Source: Bosea sp. (in: a-proteobacteria)
GTDB taxonomy: Bacteria; Pseudomonadota; Alphaproteobacteria; Rhizobiales; Beijerinckiaceae
Assembly (NCBI RefSeq): GCF_023953965.1
Contig: NZ_JAMLIX010000001.1
Location: 558,001-622,000 of the forward strand
Direction of reading: 5' to 3'
DNA length: 64,000 bases
The position numbers and the translations under genes were made by a program. Below the pieces are notes generated by a model. That model searched no databases, was not told the origin of the DNA, and saw nothing but the letters and a program-made list of their open reading frames with translations. This document shows, one piece after another, positions 16,152 through 24,729 of this stretch; the stretch's first letter is position 1, and the number at the start of each line of letters is the position of its first letter.

Positions 16152-16496
16152 ATGAATCCGCTTTTGGTCGCCTATGGTTCGCTTGGCCTGGCCATCGCCT
16201 GTGAAGTCACAGGGTCATCCCTTCTCCAGAAGACCGAGCAATTCTCCAAACCTCTGCCCACCGTCGCCATGGCGCTGTGCTTCGCCGCCTCGCTCTTCTT
16301 CCTGTCGCAAGCCCTGAAGGTCATTCCTCTCGGCGTGGCCTACGCGATCTGGGGCGGGCTGGGGATTGTGCTCACCGCCATCATCAGCGTGGTCGTGTTC
16401 CGCTTCGCCCTGGACGCGTGGGCGCTGGTCGGGATCGCCCTCATCGTGTCGGGCGTGATCGTGATGAACACCCTGTCGCACAGCGTCTCGCACTGA
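16152..16496 (+). CDS. SMR-family multidrug efflux protein (QacE/EmrE-like)
   Basis: The 114-residue protein has four membrane segments and the SMR essential acid E18 in ACEVTGSSLL, plus VAYAIWGGLG in the third segment. Dimers exchange protons for quaternary ammonium compounds and other lipophilic cations. It lies one base ahead of a tetR gene on the same strand and behind a promoter whose spacer contains a dyad, so drug-inducible expression is likely. Length is normal. Confidence 0.9.
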   Translation: MNPLLVAYGSLGLAIACEVTGSSLLQKTEQFSKPLPTVAMALCFAASLFFLSQALKVIPLGVAYAIWGGLGIVLTAIISVVVFRFALDAWALVGIALIVSGVIVMNTLSHSVSH

Positions 16497-16497
16497 C

Positions 16498-17136
16498 ATG
16501 GGCAACGCCTACACGCGCATCAAGCAGCCCGAGTTGGTGCGGCGCGCCCTGCTCGACCATGCGGCCAAACTCGCGGTCGAGCAGGGCCTCGCTGCGGTGA
16601 CGGTGCAGGCCGTGTCCGACGCAGCCGGAGTGACGAAGGGCGGGTTTACCCACCATTTCCCGAGCAAGCAGGCGCTGATCGACACCGTCTTTCACGAGCT
16701 GCTCGAAAGGCTCGGACACGACCTCGACCGGCGCATGGAAGCGGACGCCGAACACTATGGCGCCTTTACCCGTGCCTATCTTGAAGCCGTGTTCGATATG
16801 GACCCAAGTGCGAAGGGCAGCCCCTGGGCTGCACTGTCGATTTCGATGCTGACGGACCCGAAGCTGCGGGTGTCATGGACGCAATGGTTCCAGGAACGGC
16901 TCGAAAGACATGAGGCTACCGACAGCGACGTGCAGCTCACGGCCATACGTCTCGCTGCCGACGGTCTTTGGCTCGCCGACCTGACCGGAGTTGCTCTGGG
17001 TGAACGGATAGAACTCCGGAACCACCTTCTTCAACATACTTACGAACAAGGCGTCGAGCGTCCGCATGAAGCTGCGAATAGCCGCACCGGAAGATCCAAG
17101 AAAAATGGGAAGAATGTCAGAATGGCCACCTCGTAA
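16498..17136 (+). CDS. TetR-family regulator of the SMR efflux gene
   Basis: The 212-residue product has a TetR helix-turn-helix (AVTVQAVSDAAGVTKGGFTHHFPSKQ in two parts, residues about 35-60). A ligand-binding domain ends near residue 185 (TYEQGVE). The last 25 residues are hydrophilic and basic, so the natural C-terminus may have been changed by neighbouring insertions. The start lies one base after the smr stop codon. It is expected to bind the dyad in the 16.1-kb promoter and repress both genes until drug binds. Confidence 0.88.
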   Translation: MGNAYTRIKQPELVRRALLDHAAKLAVEQGLAAVTVQAVSDAAGVTKGGFTHHFPSKQALIDTVFHELLERLGHDLDRRMEADAEHYGAFTRAYLEAVFDMDPSAKGSPWAALSISMLTDPKLRVSWTQWFQERLERHEATDSDVQLTAIRLAADGLWLADLTGVALGERIELRNHLLQHTYEQGVERPHEAANSRTGRSKKNGKNVRMATS

Positions 17137-17175
17137 CCTGGGCCTTTCTCTTACATCGCGCCGGGAGAGTATCGG

Positions 17176-17428
17176 GTGAGCTTCATAGAAGGTCAGGATA
17201 GGACGCAGGGCAGCTTACTCCCGCCCAGTATCGACGACTACATTGCGCCCGACGCCTTGGTGCGCGTAGTCGATATGTTCGTCGACAGCTTGGCCTTGGG
17301 TGATCTCGGGTTCGAACGCGCAGTCTCGGCTGCGACTGGACGGCCGGGCTTCCATCCCGGCGATATGCTCCGGCTCTACATCTGGGGCTATCTGAATCAG
17401 GTCCGGTCATCCCGTATGCTGGAGCGAG
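17176..17428 (+). pseudogene. IS1182-family transposase, N-terminal stub
   Basis: The first 84 codons read as an IS1182-type transposase (FIEGQDRTQGSLLPP, DDYIAPDALVRVVDMFVD, IWGYLNQVRSSRMLER). The reading frame is then cut at 17429 by the left end of an IS21-family element. The rest of the transposase is not found on the far side of that element, so it was lost by deletion as well as interrupted. Confidence 0.8.
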
Positions 17429-17537
17429 TGTGCAGGGCGGTGAGAAAACCATCCAGTGAAGCGCCTGCGTTTGTGCGGGCGCGGGCGGCGTAAAAGTCGT
17501 CCACTGGATAGGCTGATCCCTTTCGGGGTCGGCGGGG

Positions 17538-19036
17538 ATGTTCGCTGTGGAGGTCTACGCGGCGGTTCGCGATTTCGTTTTCAATCAGAAGCAGAGCCGA
17601 CGGGAAGCGGCTCGCGTGTTCGGGCTGAGCCGCGAAACGATCGCCAAGATGTGCCGGTTCTCGATCCCTCCGGGCTACACGCGCACGAAGCCGGTCGAGA
17701 AGCCGAAGCTCGGTCCGCTGCTGCCGGTGATTGAGGCGATCCTGGACGGAGACCGGGCGTCTCCGGTGAAGCAGCGCCATACGGCGAAGCGGATCTTCGA
17801 GCGGCTGCGGGACGAGCACGGCTTTGCCGGCGGCTACACGGTGGTGAAGGACCATGTGCGGCTCTGCCGGGCGCGGGGCCGCGAGACCTTCGTTCCGCTG
17901 GCCCATCCGCCCGGTCACGCCCAGGTGGATTTTGGCGAGGCGCTGGCGGTGATCGGCGGCGTGCGGCAGAAGATCCACTTCTTCTGCCTGGACCTGCCAC
18001 AGTCGGATGCCTGCTTCGTGAAGGCGTATCCGCGCGAGACGACGGAAGCGTTCCTGGACGGTCACGTCTCGGCTTTTGGCTTCTTCGGCGGTGTGCCGCT
18101 GTCGATCCTCTATGACAACACCCGCATTGCGGTGGCGAAGATCTGCGGCGATGGCCGGCGCGAGCGGACGCGGGCCTTCACGGAGCTGGTGAGCCACTAT
18201 CTGTTCCGGGATCGGTTCGGGCGCCCGGGCAAGGGCAATGACAAGGGCAAGGTCGAGGGGCTGGTGAAGTATGCCCGCTCGAACTTCATGACGCCGATCC
18301 CTTTGGCGGCGAGCTTCGCCGAACTGAACGCGATGTTGGCCGAGCGCTGCCGCCGGCGACAGGACGAGCGGGCCGGCCGGCATGCCCAGACGATCGGAGA
18401 GCGGCTTGTTGCCGATCTCGGGGTCTTGCGCCCTTGCCGGCAGTGCCGCTGGAGCCGTGCGAGAAGCGTGGTGCGCGGGTCTCGTCGACGGCGCTGGTCC
18501 GATATCGGTCGAACGACTACTCGGTCCCGACGGCCTATGGCTTCCAGGACGTGGTGGTGAAGGGCTTCGTCGAGGAGGTCGTGATCCTGTGCCGGGGCGA
18601 GGAGATTGCCCGCCATCCCCGCAATTACGGGACGGGCGTGTTCGTCTCCGATCCGCTGCACTATCTGGCGCTAATCGAGGAGAAGCCGAACGCCCTCGAC
18701 CAGGCCGCGGCCTTGCAGGGCTGGGACCTGCCCGAGGCCTTCCAGCACCTGCGCCATCTCCTGGAAGCGCGCATGGGCAATCGCGGCAAGCGCGAGTTCA
18801 TCCAGGTGCTGCGGCTGCTGGAGGCCTTGCCGCGCGAGGTCGTGAGCTTCGCCGTCGGCGAGGCGATCCGGCTGGGCGCGATCGGCTTCGATGCGGTGAA
18901 GCTGATCGCGCTGGCGCGGCTGGAACGGCGCCCGGCCCGTCTGGATCTGGCGGCCTATCCGTATCTGCCGAGGACTACGGTGAAGACGACCTCGGCGGCC
19001 GATTACGCCGTGCTCCTGCCGGGAGCCGCGGCATGA
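17538..19036 (+). pseudogene. istA: IS21 transposase IstA, frameshifted
   Basis: The first 300 codons are a good IstA (VYAAVRDFVFNQ with SRREAARVFGLSRET, then the DDE core with HAQVDFGEA and SILYDNTRIAV). At about 18430 the reading shifts by one base deletion. The C-terminal part continues in another frame (SSTALVRYRSNDYSVPTAYG onward) to the stop at 19036. The product would be about 500 residues if repaired. It overlaps the istB start by 4 nt as in intact IS21 elements. Confidence 0.85.
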
Positions 19037-19893
19037 CGGGCTCGGGGAAAGAGACGATGCCGGCGGGCACGACCGCTGGAACGCCGCAGGTCCTGCTGGC
19101 GCACCACCTCAAGCAACTGAAGCTGCCAACCGTCCTGCGCGAGTACGACAAGGTGGCACGGGAATGCTCCGCGACGGCGTCGATCATCCCCGCTACCTGC
19201 TACGGTTGGTCGAGCTCGAACTGATCGACCGGGAGCGGCGCACGGTCGAGCGGCGGATCCGGGCGGCGCTTCCCAGCGGTGAAGAGCTTCGACACCTTCG
19301 ACTTCACGGCGATCCCGAGCCTGAACAAGATGCTCGTGCTGGAGCTGGCGCGCTGCGGCTACATCCTGCGCCGGGAGAACATCATCGCGCTCGGCAACAG
19401 CGGCACCGGCAAGACCCATGTCGCCCTCGCGCTCGGGCTGGCCGCTTGCCAGAAGGGCTTCTCCGTCGCCTTCACGACGGCGGCTTCGCTGGTCAACCAG
19501 CTCCTCGAAGCCCGCGACGAGAAGCGCCTGCTCAGGCTCCAGCGCGAGTTGCAGGCGGTCAAGCTGCTGATCGTCGACGAGCTCGGCTATGTGCCGCTGT
19601 CGCCGACCGGCGCCGAGCTCCTGTTCGAGATCTTCTCGCAACGCTACGAGCGCGGCTCAACCATCGTCACCTCGAACCTGCCCTTCGAGGACTGGACGTC
19701 CGTCCTGGGATCGGAGCGCCTCACCGGCGCGCTGCTCGATCGCCTGACCCACCACGTCAGCATCCTCGCCATGAACGGCGACAGCTACCGCCTCAAACAA
19801 TCGGCCGGCCGCCGGCGCGCCTCCGCCGCGGCGGGGCAAAAACAGACCACCGCCAACGAAGCCGATCCAGAAACCGGCGAGATCATCCCCTGA
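19033..19893 (+). pseudogene. istB: IS21 ATPase IstB, two frameshifts
   Basis: The N-terminal part begins at ATG 19033 (MTGSGKETMPAG and later LKQLKLPTVLREYDKVA). It loses a base near 19163, continues for about 35 codons in another frame (DGVDHPRYLLRLVELEL) and returns to the first frame near 19270. The ATPase core is intact after that: Walker A GNSGTGKTHVA, Walker B LLIVDELGY. IstB is the AAA+ helper of IS21 transposition. As written it cannot be a full-length protein. Confidence 0.85.
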
Positions 19894-19910
19894 TCAATCC
19901 CGACAGCGCG

Positions 19911-19946
19911 ATATGGCAGGGGCCCCGATCGGGGCCCCTGCCATAT
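19911..19946. terminator. 36-bp perfect palindrome after istB
   Basis: The half-site ATATGGCAGGGGCCCCGA is followed directly by its reverse complement, giving an 18-bp arm palindrome without a loop, 17 bp after the istB stop and inside the right end of the IS. It would work as a bidirectional terminator or a cruciform. Confidence 0.6.
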
Positions 19947-20223
19947 CCGCCACCCTCAACGCCAGTGGCCTGCTTTTACTCCGCCACGCTGGCCTGGAAT
20001 CCGACCGCCGTTGACAGCCTCGAGCGCCTATGCCACAACGGCTGGCCCCGACTTTCTTCCCCTGCCGGCTGCGCCGTCATTCCTCGCGAAACAACAAAGT
20101 CGCGCCTGCGCCATCCTCCGCTGCGCTGCGGTCGCAAGCGATGTGTCGGCGCTCGCCTCCGGCCGGTCGATCGCCATCGAGGTCGCAATGGTGCGGGCTC
20201 GAAACGGAAAACGGAGACTTACA

Positions 20224-20550
20224 ATGGCGACCATCGGCACCTTCAAGAAGACCGGTTCGAACGAGTTCACCGGCGACATCGTCACCCTCAGCGTCCAGGC
20301 CAAGAACGTGCGCATCGTTCCCGACACCCGCGCCAGCGGCGAGAACGCCCCCAGCCACCGGGTCCTGGTCGGCCGCGCCGAGATCGGCGCCGCCTGGTCC
20401 AAGCGCTCCAACGAGGGCCGCGACTATCTGGGCCTCAAGCTTGACGATCCGAGCTTCAACGCCCCGATCTACGCCAACCTCTTCGACGACGAGGACGGCG
20501 ACACCTTCAGCCTCATCTGGTCCCGCCCCAACGGCCGCCGCAGCGACTGA
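20224..20550 (+). CDS. DUF736 protein (first copy)
   Basis: The 108-residue protein (MATIGTFKKTGSNEFTGDI, ending LIWSRPNGRRSD) is a DUF736 member. These small proteins are common in alphaproteobacterial plasmids and ICEs and have no established biochemical role. The ATG at 20224 has GGAG about 10 bp upstream; the frame extends to 20011 but has no such signal. It stands alone between the IS21 element and a terminator. A second paralogue lies in the tra region at 25858. Confidence 0.9.
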   Translation: MATIGTFKKTGSNEFTGDIVTLSVQAKNVRIVPDTRASGENAPSHRVLVGRAEIGAAWSKRSNEGRDYLGLKLDDPSFNAPIYANLFDDEDGDTFSLIWSRPNGRRSD

Positions 20551-20562
20551 GGCGGCGGGACA

Positions 20563-20586
20563 GGCCCCGGCCGAAAGGCCGGGGCC
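20563..20586 (+). terminator. Terminator after DUF736
   Basis: GGCCCCGGCC-GAAA-GGCCGGGGCC is a perfect 10-bp stem with a GAAA loop, 12 bp after the stop codon of the DUF736 gene. Confidence 0.75.
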
Positions 20587-20672
20587 GCCATTTCGGCGCG
20601 ACCGAATCAGCCGCGGCCGATGAGCCGACAAGGAAGCGCCTGCAGCCGCATTTTTGATTAGCATTGCGGCCA

Positions 20673-20697
20673 AGAACGACTATTTTAGTCGTAGTTC
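20673..20697. promoter_or_regulatory. Possible operator upstream of the XRE gene
   Basis: ACGACTA-TTT-TAGTCGT is a perfect 7-bp inverted repeat, extended by outer AGAAC and GTTCT arms. It lies 40 bp before the HTH gene at 20735 and is a plausible autoregulatory site. Confidence 0.5.
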
Positions 20698-20734
20698 TGG
20701 AGTGCGTGCCGTCCGTGATGGGAGGTGATCATGC

Positions 20735-20983
20735 ATGATCACCGCCCGTCAATCACGGGCCGCACGCGCGTTGCTGGGTTGGACGCAGGAGACGCTCGCT
20801 GACGAGGCCCGAGTATCGCTGACCGCCCTCAAGCGCCTTGAGTCGGGAAACCGCCTTGAGGTGTTTGAATCGACGCGGGATCAGGTGCGCCGGGCGCTCG
20901 AATCCGCAGGGATCGTCCTCCTCTCCACCGACAAGGGTGAAGGCGTGCTGCTTCTGCACGATAGGGGCGATCGGCAGCGCTAG
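20735..20983 (+). CDS. Small XRE-family regulator
   Basis: The 82-residue protein is a helix-turn-helix domain (QSRAARALLGWTQETLADEA, then VSLTALKRLESG). A short C-terminal tail matches the small XRE regulators of alphaproteobacterial ICEs (RRALESAGIVLL). The dyad 40 bp upstream is a likely binding site. It sits at the start of the ICE backbone with other putative regulators, so control of excision or transfer is plausible but not shown. Confidence 0.8.
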   Translation: MITARQSRAARALLGWTQETLADEARVSLTALKRLESGNRLEVFESTRDQVRRALESAGIVLLSTDKGEGVLLLHDRGDRQR

Positions 20984-21078
20984 GCGGGATCATGTAGTCG
21001 CCACTCTTGTCGTGCAAAGGGGTCGTTCGGCCTCGCAAGACGGTTAACGAGTTGTGAGCGGGCGACTATGGTAGCTTG

Positions 21079-21360
21079 ATGGAACAGCCAAGAACGACGC
21101 ATCTGGACGAGCCGCCGTCTGGCAATACGCTCACGCCGTATGACCGTGAGCATATGAAGCTCTACCTGCGGCTCCTGGATGCCGAGCGCGACGGAGCGGA
21201 TTGGCGGGAAGCGGTCCATGTCCTGTTTGGGCTCGACCCCGGTTGCGATCCCCAACGATGCCGTCGCATTCACGATTCCCACCTGGCTCGGGCGCATTGG
21301 ATGGCCGAGCACGGCTATCGAGAGCTGGTCCGGGAAAGCCAGCAGCGCCCGTCCGCGTGA
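21079..21360 (+). CDS. RovC/DUF2285-like DNA-binding protein, small
   Basis: The 93-residue product (PPSGNTLTPYDREHMKLYLR, then DWREAVHVLFGLDP and SHLARAHWMAEHGYRELV) resembles the compact DUF2285-like regulators found next to repA in Tn4371-type ICEs. The ATG at 21079 is preferred over the TTG three bases upstream. No catalytic motif is visible. It precedes a longer, frameshifted gene of a related regulatory family, and the pair probably controls backbone expression. The family assignment is moderate. Confidence 0.65.
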   Translation: MEQPRTTHLDEPPSGNTLTPYDREHMKLYLRLLDAERDGADWREAVHVLFGLDPGCDPQRCRRIHDSHLARAHWMAEHGYRELVRESQQRPSA

Positions 21361-21460
21361 TGCCGCTGCGGCATCACCTGCTGACAGATCATTGACTTCC
21401 CCGATGCAACCCACAGGGGAATCGTAGAGCCCCAAAAATGCAGAACTTGAGGGGTTTGCG

Positions 21461-22235
21461 ATGACACCTGATGCATCGGCATGGCGCTCCTCGGCGGAAT
21501 ACGACCATCTGGATGGATTGACGGCATCCGACCTGGCCTGGGAGTGGCTCCGCCGCAATGAAGCCTATGACGCTGATTTCGACGCTCTTGCTGAGACGGG
21601 CAATCCAAAGACGCTGACCGACCAGATCCGGCAGCGGTGGGGGTTGCGATTTCCCGGTCGATCCGCGCACTCCAGCACCTGAAGCTCCGGTATTGTGGCT
21701 ACCTCAGGACGACACCAGCGTCGTCGTCCTGACCGAAGCGCCATCCGACTTCGGAGGGGCCGTTGCGGGTGAACACGTCGCAACGAGTGGGCTTGGCCCC
21801 TCCACCTATGACGGCGAAACCGCCGCCTTTCGTTATGCTTTCGGCAATGGCCAGTATGTTCAGATCGTTGACCACCGCGCCGCAAGCGGCGCGGTGGCTG
21901 CGGCAGCCGTGATTCCGCTCGACCTCGAAGGTTTCGACAGGTTGGAAGCCGTCCGTCGGCTCCTCTCGGCGTTAAATGGCCGCACCATTCCGCCGGACAC
22001 GCGTCTGACGCGCCAACAGCGCACGCGGTTGCGCAAGATGCTGCAAGCAATCGACGGGCATCGCGCCGGAGCGACCCAGCAGGAGATCGCGCAAATCCTC
22101 TTCAGGATCGGCCATCTCGACCGGGATGCGTGGCAGGCCTCTTCGGCCCGTCATGGCGTAAAGGCGCTGCTGCGCGACGCCCGGGCGATGATCGCCGGCG
22201 GATACCGGAAACTGTTGCGTCACCGACGGCGATAA
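21461..22235 (+). pseudogene. DUF6499-DUF2285 regulator split by a frameshift
   Basis: The first part (PDASAWRSSAEYDHLDGL, DLAWEWLRRNEAYDADF) is the DUF6499 domain normally fused to a C-terminal DUF2285/RovC domain. That domain follows in another frame (WLPQDDTSVVVLTEAPSDF, ending KLLRHRRR). Removing one C from the CCC at about 21652-21656 joins them smoothly through PVDPRTPAPEAPVLW. So this is a single regulator of about 255 residues broken by a one-base insertion, unless the base is a sequencing error. Confidence 0.8.
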
Positions 22236-22378
22236 TAGCCGCCCCCGATCCTTCGCCGGTGGGCGATTTCGATACCCCCCAACATCTCCCTGCATCCCGC
22301 CGGTTTTCCTCCGCCACCGTGGTTGTCGCCCGCCGCTGATCCGCAGCGGCCGCCAACACCCTGACGGAGGCCCGATCC

Positions 22379-22660
22379 ATGCGACCCGATCTCGCCGTTT
22401 TGCCGCCGCGCTTCCTGCGCACCAAGGAAGCCGCCGAATTTCTCAGCCTGTCCGCGCGCACGCTGGAAAAGCACCGCACCTATGGGACCGGCCCAGCCTA
22501 TCGCAAGCTCGGCGGCCGCGTCGTCTATGCCGTAGACGACCTCGAAGCCTGGGCGGCGCGCGGCGCGGTCACCTCCACCTCCGATCCCCGCGGCTCCGTC
22601 CTGCCGGCGAAGCGCCAGGCGCCTTCGACCGGCCAGATCGCCGGTCGCTACGCCCGCTGA
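22379..22660 (+). CDS. AlpA/MerR-like HTH protein (excisionase-type)
   Basis: The 93-residue protein contains a winged HTH of the excisionase/AlpA type: RFLRTKEAAEFLSLSARTLEKH, then GTGPAYRKLGGRVVYAVDDLEAW, both given here in parts. Such proteins act as directionality factors or regulators of ICE genes. It lies 13 bp ahead of repA on the same strand and is probably co-transcribed. Its exact role (excision control or repA control) cannot be told from sequence. Confidence 0.8.
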   Translation: MRPDLAVLPPRFLRTKEAAEFLSLSARTLEKHRTYGTGPAYRKLGGRVVYAVDDLEAWAARGAVTSTSDPRGSVLPAKRQAPSTGQIAGRYAR

Positions 22661-22673
22661 CCGCGGTCCCTTC

Positions 22674-23831
22674 ATGGCGGTGCGGCGTCGTCACCCTTCC
22701 GAGCGTGGGCAACTCGATCTGTTCCGGGCGCTCCCGGGCGACTTCGCGCCACGAGACGCGCAGGATCTCATGGCCTATCCCTTCTTCTCCCTCTCCAAAT
22801 CCCATCGCATCGCGCCGATCGACTTCGCGGCCGGCGACGTCACCATCCGTGTGGAAGCCGTGCCCGACCACGGCATGGCGACGATCTGGGACGCCGACAT
22901 CCTGATCTGGGCGGCCAGCCAGATCGTCGAGGCGCGCGATGCCGGACTTCGCACCTCGCGCCTGATGGCGGCGACGCCCTACGAAATCCTCACCTATGTC
23001 GGACGCGGCACATCCATGCGGGACTATCAGCGCCTCAAAGCCGCGCTCGACCGTCTCCAGTCCACGACCGTCTCCACGTCGATCCGCCAGCCCGCTGAGG
23101 GCCGCCGCCATCGCTTCTCCTGGATCAACGAATGGCAGGAGCGGACCGACCGTGACGGGCGGCCCGACGGCATCGAGCTCATCGTCCCGGACTGGTTCTA
23201 CAAGGCCGTCCTCGACGACGCCCTCATCCTCACCATCGATCCCGCCTATTTCGATCTCACTGGCGGCCTCGACCGCTGGCTCTACCGCCTCGTACGCAAG
23301 CACGGCGGCCGCCAGCGGGACGGCTGGCGCTTCGATCTTCGTCACCTCCATCTCAAATCCGGCAGCCTGTCGCCGTTCAAACGCTTCGCCTTCGAACTGC
23401 GCGACATCGTGCGGCGCCAGCCGCTGCCGGGCTACCTCCTCTCGCTCGAAGTGGAGATCGGCGGTCGCACGCTGCTCGCCTTCGAGCCCCTCGCGGCCTG
23501 TGGGAAAGCTGGGGACGGCCTCGTGCTATCGGGAACCCGCACTATCGTGCCATCGGGAACCCGAGGCTCGTGCTATCAGGAACCCAAACCGGGTCTAAGA
23601 TCTGGAAAACGCGGGCGGAATCGCGCCCTTAACTTAGAGTCTAACCCAGAATCTAACTTTGAAGAGCGCGCGCGCGATGTGGAAAGTCTCATCCGCATCG
23701 CCGCAGATAGCCTGCGCGCCACCGGCAAGAAGCCGGGGCTGAGCGCCCCCTCCCGGGCGGGCCGGAAGGGGAGCGAACCGCTCGCCGCAGATCGGCTGCC
23801 GCTCGACGACGGGCCTGGAGGTGCGCGATGA
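22674..23831 (+). CDS. repA: RepA-type replication initiator
   Basis: The 385-residue protein has the RPA-family initiator core (residues about 10-280): GQLDLFRALPGDFAPRDAQD, YPFFSLSKSHRI, LDRLQSTTVSTS and WLYRLVRKHGGRQ. It initiates replication of plasmids and of ICEs that replicate after excision. From residue about 283 the DNA encodes three iteron copies, so the origin appears to lie inside the gene. The C-terminal 100 residues are low-complexity. It overlaps parA by 4 nt, giving a replication-partition unit. Confidence 0.88.
   Translation: MAVRRRHPSERGQLDLFRALPGDFAPRDAQDLMAYPFFSLSKSHRIAPIDFAAGDVTIRVEAVPDHGMATIWDADILIWAASQIVEARDAGLRTSRLMAATPYEILTYVGRGTSMRDYQRLKAALDRLQSTTVSTSIRQPAEGRRHRFSWINEWQERTDRDGRPDGIELIVPDWFYKAVLDDALILTIDPAYFDLTGGLDRWLYRLVRKHGGRQRDGWRFDLRHLHLKSGSLSPFKRFAFELRDIVRRQPLPGYLLSLEVEIGGRTLLAFEPLAACGKAGDGLVLSGTRTIVPSGTRGSCYQEPKPGLRSGKRGRNRALNLESNPESNFEERARDVESLIRIAADSLRATGKKPGLSAPSRAGRKGSEPLAADRLPLDDGPGGAR
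23522..23585 (+). repeat. Three iterons inside repA (probable oriV)
   Basis: Three 17-bp direct repeats, CGTGCTATCGGGAACCC with one or no mismatches, begin at 23522, 23546 and 23569. The 24- and 23-bp spacing is about two helical turns, so the sites face the same side of the DNA. This is the pattern of initiator-binding iterons. Confidence 0.7.
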
Positions 23832-24481
23832 TCGTCGCGTTCCTCAACCAGAAAGGCGGCGTCGGCAAGACGACGCTCGCGCTGCACCTCGCCGGCGAAC
23901 TCGCCGCGCGCTGCCAGCGCGTGACGCTGATCGATGCAGACCCGCAGGGCTCGGCGCTCGACTGGTCGCAGCAGCGCAGCCATGAGGGCCTGCCGCGCCT
24001 CTTCGGCGTCGTCGGCCTGGCGCGCGACACGCTCCATCGTGAAGCGCCGGAACTGGCGAAGGACGCCGATCACGTCATCGTCGACGGACCGCCGCGGGTC
24101 GCCGGCCTCATGCGCTCGGCGCTGCTCGCCGCCGACCTGGTCGTCATCCCGGTGCAGCCGTCGCCGCTCGACGGCTGGGCCTCGGCCGAGATGCTCGCGC
24201 TTCTGAAGGAAGCGCGCATCTATCGCCCCGAGCTCGTCGCCCGCTTCGTGCTCAATCGCTGTGGCGCGCGCACCATTCTCGCGCGCGAGACCGCCGAGAC
24301 CCTGGCCGATCACGATCCGCCCGTTCTCGCCACCACCATCGGCCAGCGCATCGCCTTCGCCGCCGCCGCGCAGACGGGCCGTCTCGCCAGCGAATGCGAG
24401 CAGGCCACATCGGCTGCGCGCGAGATCGCCGCGCTGGCGGACGAACTCCTCCATCTTCCTCTAGGTGGGAGCGCGCTATGA
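23828..24481 (+). CDS. parA: ParA-family partition ATPase
   Basis: The 217-residue protein begins with a deviant Walker A (KGGVGKTT, residues 9-16) and has IDADPQGSALDW and VIVDGPP motifs of the short ParA/MinD group. It should position or stabilise the excised circular form of the ICE. It overlaps repA by 4 nt and its stop overlaps the next small gene by 4 nt, so repA, parA and the RHH partner are translated together. All motifs are intact. Confidence 0.92.
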   Translation: MIVAFLNQKGGVGKTTLALHLAGELAARCQRVTLIDADPQGSALDWSQQRSHEGLPRLFGVVGLARDTLHREAPELAKDADHVIVDGPPRVAGLMRSALLAADLVVIPVQPSPLDGWASAEMLALLKEARIYRPELVARFVLNRCGARTILARETAETLADHDPPVLATTIGQRIAFAAAAQTGRLASECEQATSAAREIAALADELLHLPLGGSAL

Positions 24482-24729
24482 GCGAACGAGCGTCCCGTCG
24501 CGGCTTCGCAGCGCGCCCCGCCGATCCCGATCACTGGATCAAGGCGGCCGAGACCGCGCCGCGTACAAACGACACCGCTGCGTTCACCGCCCGGCTCACC
24601 ATCGACGTGACGCCCGAGCTGCGTGGCCGGATCAAGATCGCCGCCTTCGGCCGCGGCGTCACCGTCGCCGACATGCTGCGCGAGCTGCTCGCGCGCGAAT
24701 TCCCACCGACCGAAGGAGCCTCCTCGTGA
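24478..24729 (+). CDS. Ribbon-helix-helix partner of ParA
   Basis: The 83-residue protein ends in a ribbon-helix-helix type fold (FTARLTIDVTPELRGRIKIAA, read in parts, then VTVADMLRELLAREF). Such proteins serve as the centromere-binding partner of short ParA ATPases. The ATG at 24478 overlaps the parA stop by 4 nt, which supports this start over the longer open frame. The N-terminal 25 residues are basic and likely flexible. Function is inferred from position and fold. Confidence 0.75.
   Translation: MSERASRRGFAARPADPDHWIKAAETAPRTNDTAAFTARLTIDVTPELRGRIKIAAFGRGVTVADMLRELLAREFPPTEGASS

Larger units (their letters stand above)
17429..20016 (+). mobile_element. IS21-family insertion sequence, degenerate
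   Basis: The ends are imperfect inverted repeats: both begin TGT, share GGCGGT near the tip and share an inner block GTAAAAG with CCACTGG. Between them lie istA and istB in the usual overlapping order, both frameshifted. The flanks differ (IS1182 on the left, ICE backbone on the right) and no target duplication was recognised, which suggests a deletion adjoining the element. Confidence 0.8.
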
